Source: Emydura subglobosa
Taxonomy: Eukaryota > Chordata > Testudines > Chelidae
Direction: 5' to 3'
Assembly: GCA_007922225.1 (NCBI GenBank)
Contig: ML679941.1
Coordinates: forward strand, 61,847,079-61,911,078
Length of the DNA stretch: 64,000 nucleotides
The translations under genes and the position numbers were made by a program. Below are positions 23,905 to 37,612 of the stretch, in pieces. The number at the start of each line of letters is the position of its first letter. Positions within the stretch are counted from its first letter, which is position 1. The notes beneath the pieces are model-generated. The model had not been told where the DNA came from, did not search any database, and was given only the letters and a program-made list of their open reading frames with translations.

Positions 23905-24701
23905 TCCCACCCTGTGGAAAAGCACAACAAGGACAAGTGCAGAGTCCTGCACTTAGGACGGAAGAATCCCATGCACAGCTACAGACTGGGGACCAACAGG
24001 CAGGGCAGCAGTTCTGCAGAAAAGGACCTGGGGGGTTACAGTGGATAAGAAGCTGGATATGAGTCAGCAGTGTGCCTTGGTTGCCAAGAAAGCTAATAGC
24101 ATATTGGGCTTCATTAGTAGGAGCATTGCCAGCATATTGAGGGAAGTGATTATTCCCCTCTATTCGGCATTGATGAGGTCGCATTTGGAGTACTGTGTCC
24201 AGTTTTGGGCCCTCCAATACAGAAAGGATGTGGACAAGTTGAAGAGAGTCCAGGAAAGGGCAACAAAATAATTAGGGGGCTGGAGCACAAGACTTATGAG
24301 GAGAGGCTGAGGGAACTAGGCGTGTTCAGTCTACAGAAGAGAAATATGAGGGGGGATTTGATAGCAGCTTTTAACTACCTGAAAGGGAGTTCTAGGGAGG
24401 ATGGAGCTAGGCTATTCTAAATGGTAGTAGATGACAGAACGAGGAACAATGGTCTCAAGTTGCAGTGGGGGAGGTCTAGGTTGGATATTAAGAAAAAGTT
24501 TTTCACTAGTAGGGTGGTGAAGCACTGGAATGGGTTACCTAGGGAGGTGGTGGAATCTCCATCTTTAGAGGTTTTTAAGCTGTGGCTTGACAAAGCCCTA
24601 GCTGGGCTGAGGTTAGCCTGCTTGGAGCAGGGGGTTGGACTAGATGACCTCCTGAGGTCCCTTTCAACTCTAATCTTCTATGGTTTTATGATTCTAAAAG
24701 G
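23905..24701 (+). mobile_element. CR1 LINE 3' fragment
   Basis: Plus-strand frames encode the late CR1 ORF2: [18 protein letters not shown], then SQQCALVAKKANSILGFI, then [10 protein letters not shown] and KRVQERATK, then the 3' text ([20 protein letters not shown]). It ends with CTAGATGACCTCCTGAGGTC and a decayed TTCTATGGTTTTATGATTCT terminal repeat, the classic CR1 3' end. Split by frameshifts over about 23824-24849. Confidence 0.88.
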
Positions 24702-27504
24702 CCACAAAACATTCTCACAAAATACACAGATTCAGTGGGATCTGCCTCAGTCCTGGAGCATCAGCAGCAGCCCAGGTCTTTCCATGAGAAGGCTTTATGC
24801 CTCTAATCTGATACTGCGCTTTATAAGCTGCAGCAGCTCTGCTCCTTAGCAGAACAGCATCAGTAGAGATATATTAATTGTGCTCCTCCTTGAAAGGGGA
24901 TTTCCACTGGGATGGGAGAAAGAAAATAGAGCTAGGACTGTCATCTTTCTACTCTTATCTGTGCTGGTTGTGCTTGGAGGGTGAAGAGGCAGGATGATCT
25001 AATAAAAATCTAAACTAGTCTAGATTAAAAACGAAGGCTTACAAAAAAACAACTCTTTTAAAATTTATGTATTTATTTGTAACAAAATAAGTATCATTTT
25101 CTTCGCCGCATTAAGTATGACAGTTTGTCATTGTAACACTTTATCTGCTAATGCTAACTGTTTAATTTTGTGAGGTTTTTTCCAATTTCCTTGGTGGCCA
25201 TTACATTATTTCTTAAGAAACATAAGTAAAGGAAATACAACTAAAATGCTGCATTCCAGGCATCTATTGGGCCTGGTACCATAGCCTTTATTGCTTACCT
25301 GCACAATCCTATTGGCAATTTATTGCTCTTCCATTGGTTTCAATAGACTATTTGTGAGAGAACTGCAAGTTTGGCCTATTAAGAGAATTTTTGTTAATAA
25401 TTACTAAGATAAAAATGCTTTTAAGCAACGTATGTATGATATTTAGTAGTCAAACCTCAAGAAAGTAGGTCTAGAAACACTTTTCAGTTATAACTATCGT
25501 GATTAAAATAGTAGAACTGTGCTGTGAAATTTGAACAGAATGTTGACATTATGTGAATTACGCACATTTTCCAAGTGAGTTATGTTGAGAAGTGTTAGGA
25601 GGTGCAAAGTAAGAATTCAATCCTGCGAGATGGTGAGCACTTCCAACTCCCCCTGCATTTGAGTGGTCATTGAGAATGCTCAGCATTTTACAAGACCGTA
25701 TATCAAATTTTTGAACCAACATAATTTAAAGTCAGTTTTTTTCTGGAAGAAAATACAGATTGGATACAATGTGGTTAAAGTAAACACTAAAGCAATTATT
25801 TTGGATGTGAGAGGAAATATTGTTTGTCAAGAAATGAATGGGAATAGCTATATTTTATGTCCTAACATTGCAGGTACTCTCTAGGAAGTGAGGGCATATT
25901 TTATTTATGTATTATTACCTCCAAAAGATTGTAGAGTTGATTTTGTCATTGTTATTACTAGTGGATTAAGTTATTAAAGTCACAAGAATGGAAAAAGACT
26001 TGAGGAAATACAAAAGCACTGGGGAGAAGAGACTGTGTTTGTAATACCAATGGTTTTGTAAATATTTGAATATAGAAACTATTGTAACTAGCTGTTCAAA
26101 ACTCCATGGCTCTTTATCAATCTCAGGGCTTGATCCTGGGGAGGGGCTGAGCAGAGTTGCACGTGTTCAAAAAATCTTCCTAGATGATACCTTAATCACC
26201 AGCTGTGAGGCATTCTAAATGCACTGCTTCATTTTTCAACAGCACAAAAGCAAAATATCCCTAGTACTAACAGGCACTTTTAGTTTTGCCTCATTGAGAG
26301 TTAGAAAGATTATGAAAAGAATAATTATTTCTTTCATACCTAAGTCAATAAAAATGCTATTATGGCAATAACTGGGGCCCATTTGAGTCAAGCATCAATT
26401 GATCTTAAAGATGGGAATCTAAGTATTTCCAAACAATGCAGTGTGTGATTTCAGGATGCAGCTGTCACTAAACTGTTTTGACTGTTGGCTTATTTTAAAG
26501 CATATAGAACAGCAAAACAAAGGTTGAACAAATTTTTATAGGGTTAAAACTTAGAAAGGAAATGTTTTTCTGATTTGGTTTTATTTATTTTGAATATAAA
26601 AGCATTTCATAATATGAAGGAGGCAATTTCAGGGAGTGGGATTATCGGACATACAAAGCTGGCCTTGTGATTCAGACCATGCACAGAATATAAATATCAT
26701 AAAGCCACAGAGAGCAGGTGGCCAGAGATTTGGGTAATGATGAACATCAGCCTCCTGCTTTGGGCTGGTCAGTATCTAGGCCAGAGGGTGTCTTTACACT
26801 GGTCTGTGCTTTTCTGCAGTATTGGATCTAACGCAACTCTACAGGTTGATTAAAAAAAAATTTAAAAACCCAATAAAATATGGCTTCAAAAACTCATGGG
26901 AGGAAATCGCCATTCTATATAACTGTGTAAACAGAGCAGTTTTTTTTTTTTTTTTTTTTAAATTACATCACCAGCAAATCCAGAAGGGGAGGAAAAATCT
27001 CAAATTGTTTAGGACTCTGGGACTTAAACTGGCTCTCTAGGCTGCCATCCTCATTTATGACCATCCAGGCCCTATCTGTCTAGAGCCTTCTTATTCCAAC
27101 ACCATAGTAATGGAGTATGTCCCTGTGACAGAGGAGCCATTGATGCCAGCTGGCAAAGGGTGCACTGTTCATCACAAGCAACTCCTGTCTGAGACCTGAC
27201 AAACTCACTACAACCAATAAACCACTGTCATGGTATTTATCCATAAAGGGTAGCATGTGAGGTCTCTGCTGAAAGCTTGTAACTTATCAATACTTCTTGT
27301 GAAATGTTGTGACCAAAGCACTCCTTTAATTCATACACTACTGCAATAATATTTGTACAAAATATGCCTTCTGAGATATCATATGAACGGTAATAACATG
27401 CAGGTTATTCATATAATTGTAAATGCATATGTTAATATTACATGTGAAGTTATGAGTTCCTCTGCATGATGTTACCAGAACATGTTTAAGACAAGTTTAA
27501 GTTT
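24702..27504. other. Intergenic stretch without recognised gene
   Basis: AT-rich. There is a T homopolymer at 26940-26959. 27120-27500 (around AACTCACTACAACCAATAAA and GTTACCAGAACATGTTTAAG) reads like an interspersed LTR-type repeat abutting the next CR1, but no second copy in the window allows a test. Confidence 0.45.
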
Positions 27505-28616
27505 ATCAGCAAGTTAAAGAAGTATGGGTTGGATGAATGGACTATAAAATGGATAGAGAACTGGCTAGAGCATAGGGCTCAATGAGTAGTGATCAATGGT
27601 TCCATGTCTAGCTGGCAACCGGTCACAAGCGGAGTTCCCCAGGGGTCAGTCCTGGGGCCGGTTTTGTTCAACATCTTTATTAATGATCTGGAGGATGGGG
27701 TAGATTGCACCCTCAGAAGTTTGCGGATGACACTAAGCTGGGGGGAGTGGTAGATACCCTGGAAGGTAGGGATAGGATACAGAGTGACCTAAACAAACTG
27801 GAGGATTGGGCCAAAAGAAATCTCATGAGGTTCAACAAAGAAAAGTGCAGAGTCCTGCACTTAGGAAGGAAGAATCCCATGCACAGCTATAGACTGGGGA
27901 CCAACGAACTGGGCAGCAGCTCTGCAGAAAGGGAACCTGGGGGTAACGGTGGATAAAAAGCTGAATATGAGTCAGCAGTGTGCCCTGGTTGTCAAGAAGG
28001 CTAATGGCATATTGGGCTGCATTAGGAGGGGCATTGCCAGCAGGTCACGGGAAGTGATTATTCCCCTCTATTTGGCATTGGTGAGGCCGCATTTAGAATA
28101 TTGTGTCCAGTTTTGGGCCCCCCACTACAAAAAGGATGTGGACAAGTTGGAGAGAGTGCAGCGGAGGGCAACAAAAATGATTAGGGGGCTGGAGCACAGG
28201 ACTTATGAGGAGAGGCTGAGGAAACTGGGCTTGTTTAGTCTGCAAAAGAGAAGAGTGAGGGGGGGGGGATTTGATAGTGGCCTTTAACTACCTGAAAGGG
28301 GGTTCCAGGGAGGATGGGGCTAGGCTGTTCTCGGTGGTGGCAGATGACAGAACAAGGAGCAACGGTCTCAAGTTGCAGTAGGGGAGGTCTAGGTCGGACA
28401 TTAGGAAAAAGTTTTTTACTAGGAGGGTGGTGAAGCATTGGAATAGGTTACCTAGGGAGGTGGTGGAATCTCCATCCTTAGAGGTTTTTAAGCTGAGGCT
28501 TGACAAAGCCCTGGTTGGGATGATATAGCTGAGGTTAGTCCTGCTTTGAGCAGGGGGTTGGACTAGATGACCTCCTGAGGTCCCTTCCAACTCTAATATT
28601 CTATGATTCTATAAGA
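27505..28616 (+). mobile_element. CR1 LINE 3' half with RT active site
   Basis: 27505-27690 encodes the RT segment ending in [20 protein letters not shown]. 27720-27750 encodes FADDTKLGG, the catalytic box. Further frames (27705-27956 and 27949-28287) give [19 protein letters not shown] and [20 protein letters not shown]. The 3' end is CTAGATGACCTCCTGAGGTC and then a TTCTATGATTCTAT repeat at 28600-28613. One frameshift near 27950 and a G-run expansion at 28258-28268 break the frame. It is the best-preserved RT C-terminus in the window. Confidence 0.9.
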
Positions 28617-28789
28617 CAGCCTAGCTTAGGTAAAGATGATAAACAGGTTTCTCCTAGACAAAGGAATGAGGATTTACCGCAGTTTACATATTAACAGTAA
28701 ACAAAGCTATTGAATTAAACCAGCAGATGTTATCCTGCTACTGAACTTGAGGCAGAGAACCAGCATGGCCCCTGCACGCACCCCAGAGA

Positions 28790-29012
28790 GACACAGGAGA
28801 CTATTATACTTATATGGCCCATTATTGTAGAATCTGTGTATTTCAAAATATAATCTTTACATTCACAACATCCCTGTGAGGTTGGGAACTGCAGTCATCC
28901 ATGTTCTGTACCGATGAGGAATTGAGGCACAGACTAGAGATTAAGTGACTTGCAAGGGAAGTCTGTTGTGGGGCACGGAATGGAACCTATATCTCCTTAG
29001 TCCCAGGCTTGA
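28790..29012 (+). mobile_element. Ancient amniote repeat (L3/MIR-type tail)
   Basis: CACAACATCCCTGTGAGGTTG, then GAGGAATTGAGGCACAGACTA, then AAGTGACTTGCAAGGGAAGTCTG and TCTCCTTAGTCCCAGGCTTG are the landmarks of the common old LINE/SINE tail of amniotes. Divergence is high, so exact family assignment is open. Confidence 0.55.
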
Positions 29013-31788
29013 AGGTTAACTGGCAGGGATGCAGGATAATGGCAGTTAACAAGTGGAATTGGCTAACATTTTTGGAGAGAGGGCAGTCTCCCAGTCTCTA
29101 AAACTCTCTGGTTCGTGATTTGGGTTAAGAATTTGCAATTGGTGTTGTTTATAAGGGAAAGACATTTATTTTTAACTCTAGTGATTTATATCCCATAAAT
29201 TATGACATAGTAAATTTGCTGCTTTTATTGCACAATAATAGGATCTCATTACCTCCTTCGTGACACTGCCATAGATTTGTAGAAGTTCTTTGTGTCTGGG
29301 CCTGTCTGTTTCAGACTGTGTTTTCCACTACTAATGTGTTGGGGTTTTCTTCTTTTCTGCCTTTTCTGTTGCAAGTTGTCAGAGAACCACAGCAATGGGT
29401 TAGGAGAGGGAACACGTTGGTGATAGGGTGTCTATAGTGTGAGTTGGGGAACAACTGGAATGTTTCCCTGATTTATATTCTTCTTAGTCTCATGGCTGGG
29501 GAGTTTTTGGTGGTGGTGGTGTTGCTGGAATATTTTTACTGTCTTGGAATTTAGCAGGATTCAACCATTTTCTGGGGAAGTGATAGTGGTCATTGTTTCT
29601 TGTGTTGCCTTATCTTCTGCCCCTTGCCTCTCTTCCCAGCCCCTCCAAAGAACAATACCTGGTGGAGGAGAAGGAGAGCTGGTTGCAGGAAGAGAGGGCT
29701 ACTTTGTCTCTCCTGGGGAAAAGCTAGATAAAAGATGAAGATTATGCATAGAGTATTTATTTTGAAATGGCCTAAAATCTTCTAAAATACAGGAAGTTTA
29801 AAAAATTTCCAGGGAAAGGATACCTGCCACTCCATTCAATTTTAATTTTCTCTTGTATCAACAAAGATTCTCCATCCTACTCAAGTGTGAGTGATGGCCT
29901 TTATAGAAATAAAAGGCACATCATACCCACTCCTGTCACACAGATGACGACATGCTGCTGCTCCTGATGTTGCAACTTGTGACAACAGCCCTCAGAATTG
30001 GGGCTCTGCCTGTATTCTGATCTGTTTTAAGCAGGGCAAGACTCACTAACCATCCACAGTATTTGCAAAGACAGCAACAAAGGCATCAGTTATTTAGCTC
30101 CCCCCCAGTCTAGAATTGCTAGCTACAAAGAAAATGCTACTTATTTGCCAACAGCACACAGAATAATATAAACACCACAGTCAGACTGTATGAACAACAG
30201 CAGTAATGTAATATAAATATTCAGAGAAGCCAGCATCTGAAGAGCCATATATATCAGCAAAGAAATAAACAGACTCTTTGTCCTTACTTTTCTCTGCCTG
30301 GAATTAGGGTGCCTTGCTGGGTGTCTGCTGCTATTCTTGGGCAGGCAGTGAGACTGACAGCTTGCAAGCTGACACCAATTACTATCCCTTCTCCCTTTCT
30401 TTGAGACCCCCTTCTTGGATTTTATTTTATTTTTGTATTCTCCTGTTACTGAAGGCAAAGGGCCTTGTCACATTCACGCTGCTTCTCCCCACATTATTTT
30501 AATATGTTATTTTCATTTTTCATAGCCATTAAAACTGCAAGCTCATTTGCATTTGTCTGTCAGTTTATCAAAGAAATTGATATGCACCGGCTCTGTCACT
30601 CTAAATGAAGTCTCTACACACACTCAATCCACATGTAGTGTTTTAGATAAAACAAACAAATAAGTACATTGACTACAGCAAGATTTTAAGTGAATCTAAG
30701 TCGATTATTAATAAATCAAGGAGTTAATCACAATTAACTAAAAGAGAACTCATATCCTAAACTAGGATTAATATTCCAGTCTCTTTCAATCTATGACGTT
30801 AATTTACTACACAGGCTGGTTGCGATGCGTCTTGCAACTAGGCTTTTGCCCCCCCCCCCCCCCCTGGTGAATAGGTGCCAGTCTTTGATGTTGCTTGGAA
30901 GATAGATTCCCATGCCCCCTCTATAAGTTCCCAGACACATTCGCAGACAGAAAGCAACATGCCAGAGTTCAAAGTGCAGTCAATGCGATGAGTTTATTGG
31001 GCCTAAAAACCAAGCATAATGTTTCACACTAGTAGAGCTTCCTTCCCCATAACCATAGCTCTATCCACCGAAAGAACTCCCTCTCCTCCTCCTCCTTTTT
31101 GATAGGCTTAATTATACCTGTAGTGTCCGCCCCGGTACCATCCCTTCCAATTTATGGTCATATTACATTTTGGAGGGTCTTGAGTCTGGGGGCTTCAGTA
31201 CCACTTCTTTTGTACCCCATGGGAAGAGTAGGAAGTGAGGTTATATTTTGGTCATGGTCACTTTTAAGGTCCTGTAGTGTTTCTTTCTCACATTTCTCTT
31301 TCCCCTCCTTGTCCCTCCCAACCGGTTGCTTGGCCTTGCTCTCATGTCTGTCTTGAAGAAGGGTCAGAGCTATCTTTCATTTGTGCATTTATATATCAAA
31401 CGCCCACTACATTTCAAAACATTTTAATTACATCCCTTAGCTCTTCTCACAGTAATAAAGAAAACCCATTGGTTGTGGGTAGGCAAAAGTAACACACAAT
31501 GTTTACATGTGTATCTTCCAGACCTCAGCTTTCTGATGGGAAGCAGGCCCAAAAGCAGGCCCAGAATACCATCTCAGGCAGATATACAGGCCTAAATACT
31601 TATACAAACCTAAATTTTATACTACCATCACTAAGAGCTCCACCAATGGGAATGATACTTATTTAAGGTGGGCCAGATCCTGTACTGATATATTAAAAGA
31701 CTCTGGTCCTGATTCTCATTTACGTGTTATACCACTCTGGCACTTTAAATGGGACTTGCAGGTAATGAGTTACAAAATGAGTTACACC
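29013..31788. other. Intergenic stretch without recognised gene
   Basis: Nothing recognised except a C homopolymer of about 16 bases near 30849-30864 and a (TGG)n-like run near 29510. Confidence 0.5.
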
Positions 31789-31789
31789 T

Positions 31790-32402
31790 AGCGAGGAACA
31801 TGTAGGCAATAAGAAGAGGTTCTATAAAAACACAAGGAACAAGAGAAAGACAAAGGAAAGTTTAGGTCCACTACTTAGCAGGGAAGGAGAGCTAATAATG
31901 GAAGATACTAAGAATGCTGAGTTGTTTAATGTCTATTTTGCCTCAGTCTACACTAAAAAGGTAAATTTTGACCAGATGCTTAACACCATTAATTAACAAC
32001 AAGGGAAAGGAACACAAGCCAGAATAGGGAAATAACAGGTTAAAGAATATTTAGATAGGGTAGACTTATTAAAGTCAGCAAGACTGATGAAATTTACCTT
32101 GGGGTATTTCAGGAACTAGCTTAAGCAAACTTGGAACCATTAGCATTTGAGAACTTGTGGAGGATGAGTGAGATCCCAGAGGACTGCAGACAGACAAATA
32201 TAGTACCAATTTTTTTTAAAAAGGGGACCCAGAGAATTATAGACCAGTCAGCCTAATTTAGGTACCTGAAAGGGTATTATAACAGGAAACAATCAGTTTG
32301 TAAGCATTTAGAATATCATAGGTAATAAGTAATAGCTAATATCGATTTATCAAGAACAAATCATGCCATACACACCAACCTAATTTCCTTCTTTGACAAG
32401 GC
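31790..32402 (+). mobile_element. CR1 LINE internal fragment
   Basis: The text follows CR1 ORF2 between endonuclease and RT: AAAGGAAAGTTTAGGTCCACT, then TTTAATGTCTATTTTGCCTC, then GACCCAGAGAATTATAGACC (NYRPVS motif). Frames are destroyed. The right edge abuts a MITE fragment. Confidence 0.7.
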
Positions 32403-32579
32403 TTGGGCCCAAAGTCACAGTGGGACTAAGGCTTTGCCCCACTCCACTATCAGGGTCCTAAGAACTCGGTCCTGAGTGCTTGCTGACCCATGTCAGACTG
32501 ATTTCTGTGTGGACAGAAGGGGGCGTGGACTCAAACCTGAGTCAGAGCCTGGTCTTAGTGTGCAGTGTAGACATATCCT
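32403..32579. mobile_element. Hairpin MITE fragment (right half)
   Basis: Ends TGCAGTGTAGACATATCC, matching the right inverted end of the 22.6-kb MITE, with GAGTCAGAGCCTGG-type interior. The left end is missing or unrecognisable. Confidence 0.5.
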
Positions 32580-34650
32580 GATGTGTTAACATTTCATAAT
32601 ATAAGCTAGAGTCTTTTTGGGATCTAAATCAAAAGCATCATACAGTACTTTCTCTATGAATGTGAGCTCGTCAGTGCAGTCTTTCCCAGGTGGTAAGCAA
32701 AATACACAAGCTTTCAGGGATTGACCTTGGCTTTCTTCTTTCAGGGGCCATGACATTTTTGACTTCCTGTTAATTGGAAAAAATTGCTCTGTATTAGTCT
32801 TGTGATTTTATTTTTCCCCACTTGGTGGTTTCAATCCAACTTTCAGTGTGAGAAACTGTAGAGTCCAAATTATTGCTGTCCAGTTGTTTCACAATTGTGG
32901 AAATGGAGGATTTCAATTTATATAGCTTTACACTTCTCATGACAATTGAATGGTTTATAGGTTCCTCCAAATCATAACAAACTGTGGAATTCTCATCTCT
33001 TGTTCATAAACAGAATGTCATCGCTTTGTTCCAAGAAATGCTACTACATTATGCAATTAAACATTTTAAAACCATTCTTATCCATGCCATAGCATTATTA
33101 TTATTTCCCTATGTTTTTAATCCCAAGCGTATCAGGTTTTCAATTGTTGAGGGTTTTTTTGTTTTGTTCTCTAGGTGTGGTTTTTTTCCCTTGTCAAAAT
33201 ATTATCTGCAATTAGTTGAGTTTTAAAAATTAAGCAATCCATAGTAGAGAGCTTCTGTATGATGCATCTGCTCAAGCTTGAATCCAGTCCCATCTCTGCC
33301 CTTTCCTACCACATTTAATTTGTACTGTTGAAAAAATAGGGGCTTTATTAGAAACATAATCAAAACACAATCGCAAACATATGGAGATACTTTTCTGATT
33401 GATTACAGGCAATTAAGAGGGCAAAAACAAATGTAACTTTACACATTCTAAAAATCAATACAACTAAATTGACAAGTAAATTATCATAGTCAAACATATT
33501 AATTCTTCATCCCTATAAACAAATCTCAGCAAAAGAAACAAAATATCAGCTGAAAACCACAGCCAGCCAGATTCAAGATATAATTATACATACAACATTT
33601 GCATAGTGCTAAGCTGAAGTACATGCAACATTTTATCTTCAGTTCTAAAAATATTTCCCTTAGGAAACTGGACAGTGGAGGGGGCTAATAATGGAATATA
33701 CTCTCTCACCTCTGTGCCATCTGTTCCCATCCAAACCAGGTTGGCAGTGTCCAAAAGGTGTTGGCAACTGATGACTGGTCAGAAGCCTGTAGCTCTTGAG
33801 CAATCAAGAGGATAGAACCAGCAGGTCATCCTTTGGCAGCACTGCACAGGAAAAGCTAGAGCTAAGAGATATACATGTTGTACTTTTTTGTTTACACCTT
33901 CATCCTCCAACTCCTGCCTTGGTACACAACAAGAAATAAAACATTGTTTCATGAAATAGTGCATGTGTAAGAAGAGGTTATATGAGGTCTCAAGTAAGGC
34001 TAGGTATTAGGAGTTGTCCTCTGCACTGAATGGGAAAAAGTCCCATGTCTCTTTCATGCTTGCTTTTCTCTCAAGAACACCAGGGAAAAAAAGAAGGATG
34101 TGGCAGGAGAATGGACATGTTTGAGGGGACCGAGTCCTCAGTGGAGGATGAATCAAATTCTTTGTGAAATTTTGAAACCCAGAATGAAAAAGTCATGAGA
34201 AAATAGAATTAAAGGGAAAATAAAGGAGAGTCAGGGAAATAGTTACACTCGTATGTGTATGTGTGTGTCTTGCAGGATCAAAGGATAGGAACATAAAGTT
34301 ACTTTTCATGATGAGAAAAAGGACCACAGATACCTGTCAGATGACTTCCCAATGGCAGTGTAAAGGTGACTGACTACACTAAAAATATAATGTTGAATTA
34401 TTCAATGAGACATTAAAAGAATTTTCAACACAAGGGTAACAGAGAACAAACAGAAAAAATATTGAATTCAGAGGTGTCCTGAATCTCCCTCTGTGTAATA
34501 AGGATATACATAACATCAGACAAATGATTGTGCAGCACATTCCTTCTTAAGAAAAGAGGCCCTTATGCTGTCAATTGCCCTTATGCCAGAATATCTGTAT
34601 TCAACATATAGCGTACATTTATTACAAGAGTTCTGAAGGAACTCAGATAT
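32580..34650. other. Intergenic stretch without recognised gene
   Basis: AT-rich, no gene or repeat identified. Confidence 0.5.
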
Positions 34651-34654
34651 GAAA

Positions 34655-37612
34655 TTGCATAATTACTAACTGTGGTATGTAACCTATCCCGTAAATCAGC
34701 TTGTGCACCAGATGATTGAAGGATAGCTAATGTGACACCAATTTTTAAAAAAGGCTCCAGAGGCGATCCTGGCAATGACAGAACAGTAAGTCTAACTTCA
34801 GCACCAGGCAAACTAGTTGAAACTATAGTAAAGAACATAATTAGCAGACAAATAGATGAACACAATTTCTTGCTGAAGAGTCAACATGGCTTTTTTAAAG
34901 GGAAATTATGCCTCAGCAATCTATTAGAATTCTTTAAGAGGCTCAACAAACATGTCAACAAGTGTGATCCAGTGGACTTTCAGAAAGCCTTTGACAAGGT
35001 CCCTCAACAAAGGCTCTTAAGCAAAAGAAGCAATCATGGGATAAGAAAGAAGGTCCTCTCATGGATCGATAACTGGTTAAAAGAGAGAAAACAAAGGGTA
35101 GGAATAAATGGTCAGTTTTCAGAATGGTGAGAAGTAAATAGTGGTGTCCCTCAGGGATCTATACTGGGAGTAGTGCTGTTCAACATATTCATAAATGATC
35201 TGGAAAAATGGGTAAACAGTGAGGTGGAAAAATTTGCAGATGATACAAGACTACTCAAGATAGTTAAGTCCAAATCAGAAAGCAAAGAGTTACAAAGGGA
35301 TCTCACAAAACTGGGTGATTGGCCAAGAAAATGGCAGATGAAATTCAGTAGTGATAAATGCAAAGTAATGCACATTGGAAAATATAATCCCACCTATACA
35401 TACAAAATGATAGGATTTAAATTAGCTGTACCACTAAGGAAAGAGATCTTGAAATCATTGTGGATAATTCTCTGAAAACATCTGCTCAATTCGCAGTGGC
35501 AGTCATAATGCCACTATATAAATCTGTGGTATATCCATACCTTGAATACTGCATGCAGTTCTGGTCACCTCATCACAAAAAGAGATATATTAGAATTGGA
35601 AAAGATACTGAGAAGGGCAATAAAGATAATAGGAATGAATAACAATAGGTTAAAAAGACTGGGACTTTTCAGCTTGGAAAACATGACTACGAGGGAATAT
35701 GGTACAGGTCTATAATATCATGACTGGTGTGGAGATAGTGAATAAGGTAGTGTTATTTACTCCTTCACATAACATGAGAACCCAGGTCACCCAATGAAAT
35801 TAATAGGCAGCAGGTTTAAAACAAAAAAAAGGAAGTAGTTGTTCACAAAGCACACAATCAATCTGTGGAACTCATTAACAAGGGATGTTGTGAATGCCAA
35901 AACTATAACAGGGTTCAAAAAAGAACTAGATAAGTTCCTCGCCCAGGGGCAGAAGCAGGCTCGGTCTGGCAAATGGAGAAGATGAGACTCTGTGACCTGA
36001 GGCTCCTCTCCAGGTGGTGATGCATTCCTGGGCCTAACTACTCACTAACAACTATTACTGGGAAAGGGGGTGCCTGGTACTCATGGGGAGGAGTAGGCCT
36101 GGGGAGGGAGTTTCCAGGCCCAGCTATTCAGAGGAGCACTTATGGTTTAAAACAAACAAAAAGAAGTATTTTTTCACACAATGCACAGTCAACCTATGGA
36201 ACTCTTTGTGGGGATGTTGTGAAGACCAAAACTATAACGAGGTTGAAAAAAGAATTAGATAAGTTCATGGAGGATAGGTTGATCAATGCCTATTAGCCAA
36301 GATAGTCAGGGATGCAACCCCATACTCTAGTGTTCCTAGCCTCTGACTACCAGAAGCTGGAAGTGAGCGACAGGGGAGGGGATTACTCGGTGATTGCCTG
36401 CTCTGTTCATTTCCTCTGAAGCACCTAACATTGGCCCCTGTCAGAAGACAGGATACTGAGCTAGATGGACCATTGGTCTGACCCAGTGTAGGAAGGTGCA
36501 GTGGCCTTTCTCCGAGCCGGGGCCCGAAGAAGGGCCACAACCGTGTGGCCGGACAGAGAAAGGGCCGGCAGCCCAGTCTGCCCGGCAACCGGGAGACTGG
36601 CTCGCGATAGGTCCTGCTGGCCGACCAATCCAGCTCCAGAGGGGCGGAGTCTCAGCCAGGGCTGAGAATACAAAAAGCAGGCCCCACAGCTCAGAAGGAA
36701 GGAAGCTATCGCCGAAGGCAGACGTGCGGCCCCGCCACCTACAGTAGAAGCCTGAACCGGGCCGGGCTACTGACACAAGTGAGCGCCTCCTGGGGCACAG
36801 ACCCTGAGAGCGGCCCAAGCGACCAACCACTAAGGGTTGGGTAGGGTAGGGCCTCCGGGATCCCTAGACTGGCCAAGGCCTACAGGCCCCCAGGACTGGG
36901 CCAAGCCCGTAGGCCCTAGTGATTGGACTGAGTCCCCTGAGCTGGAGGGCTGGGAGACACCCCCCCCCACCCCGAGGCCGGACCTGACCTAGAGGAGCTG
37001 CCTAAGGCTGAGCCATCCCTTGAGACGGGACAGGACCTAGAGGAGCTGCCGGAGGCCAAGCCATCCCCTGAGCCCTGGGACCTGGAGGAGCTGCCCCTCG
37101 CTGAGGAGCTTGCCGCCTGTGGATGCCGAGGGACTGGCGAGCCTGCCAGGGGCAGTCTACCCCAATGACTCCGAGGAACCCACAGATGCAGGTACCTGGA
37201 GCTATGGGGAGGAAGTATCCCAGGGGCAGCCATAACCGTGGCTGAGATAGGGGCAAGCCCCGTCGGTGTGTTGCGGCAGGAGACCTGCCGACTTAGTGGC
37301 AACGTCTTTGCCACTGCTAGGGCCCTGGGCTGGGATGCAGTGGAGTTGGGTGGGCCTGCGTCCCCCTACCTTCCCCCTTATCTTTGCCACCCAGGGAGTG
37401 AGCACCGTCCCCTGCACTCCTAATTCGAAAACATTGCTTGCTCGCCTGCCCTGCCTGAGGACCGGGGCACCAGACTCATATCCACAGCGAACATTCCTCT
37501 TGTAGGAAGGTGCAGTGGCCTTCCTCCGAGCCGGGGCCTGAAGAAGGGCCACAACCGCGGAGCCGGACAGGACCCCGTACTACACCCAGTATTGCCATTC
37601 TTATGTTCTTAT
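34655..37612 (+). mobile_element. CR1 LINE (RT to 3' end), interrupted by copy C
   Basis: 34732-35130 encodes the RT thumb-palm run (PIFKKGSRGDPGN, LVETIVKN, DFQKAFDKVPQQRLL, VLSWIDNWL). 35173-35475 continues with [15 protein letters not shown] and the FADDTRLLK catalytic box. 35510-35640 gives YPYLEYCMQFWSPHHKK. The 3' end, GGACCATTGGTCTGACCCAG, is cut by an 1.1-kb insert and resumes as CCCAGTATTGCCATTCTTAT at 37585. Same subfamily as the CR1 at 14.05-19.25 kb. Frameshifts make it inactive; the 5' part is missing. Confidence 0.88.
36487..37584 (+). mobile_element. GC-rich retroelement with 84-bp terminal direct repeats (TRIM-like), copy C
   Basis: Flanked by CCCAG on both sides (36482-36486, 37585-37589), with the CR1 3' end continuous after removal. 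The left repeat is 36487-36570 and the right repeat 37501-37584. Both are 84 bp and start TGTAGGAAGG. The first 70 bases differ at only a few sites, while the last 14 differ more; the right copy ends CTACA. The interior is GC-rich with no transposase, RT or integrase. It holds EELP-rich text and a donor-like CAGGTACC (37190-37197) as in copy A. Total 1098 bp. I see no tRNA primer site, so LTR-retroelement origin is inferred from TG...CA ends, direct repeats and 5-bp duplication. Confidence 0.78.

Noticed and set aside
36283..37552. Overlapping minus- and plus-strand frames of 60-132 codons
   Set aside because: All lie in GC-rich miniature element copy C; no conserved protein domain.
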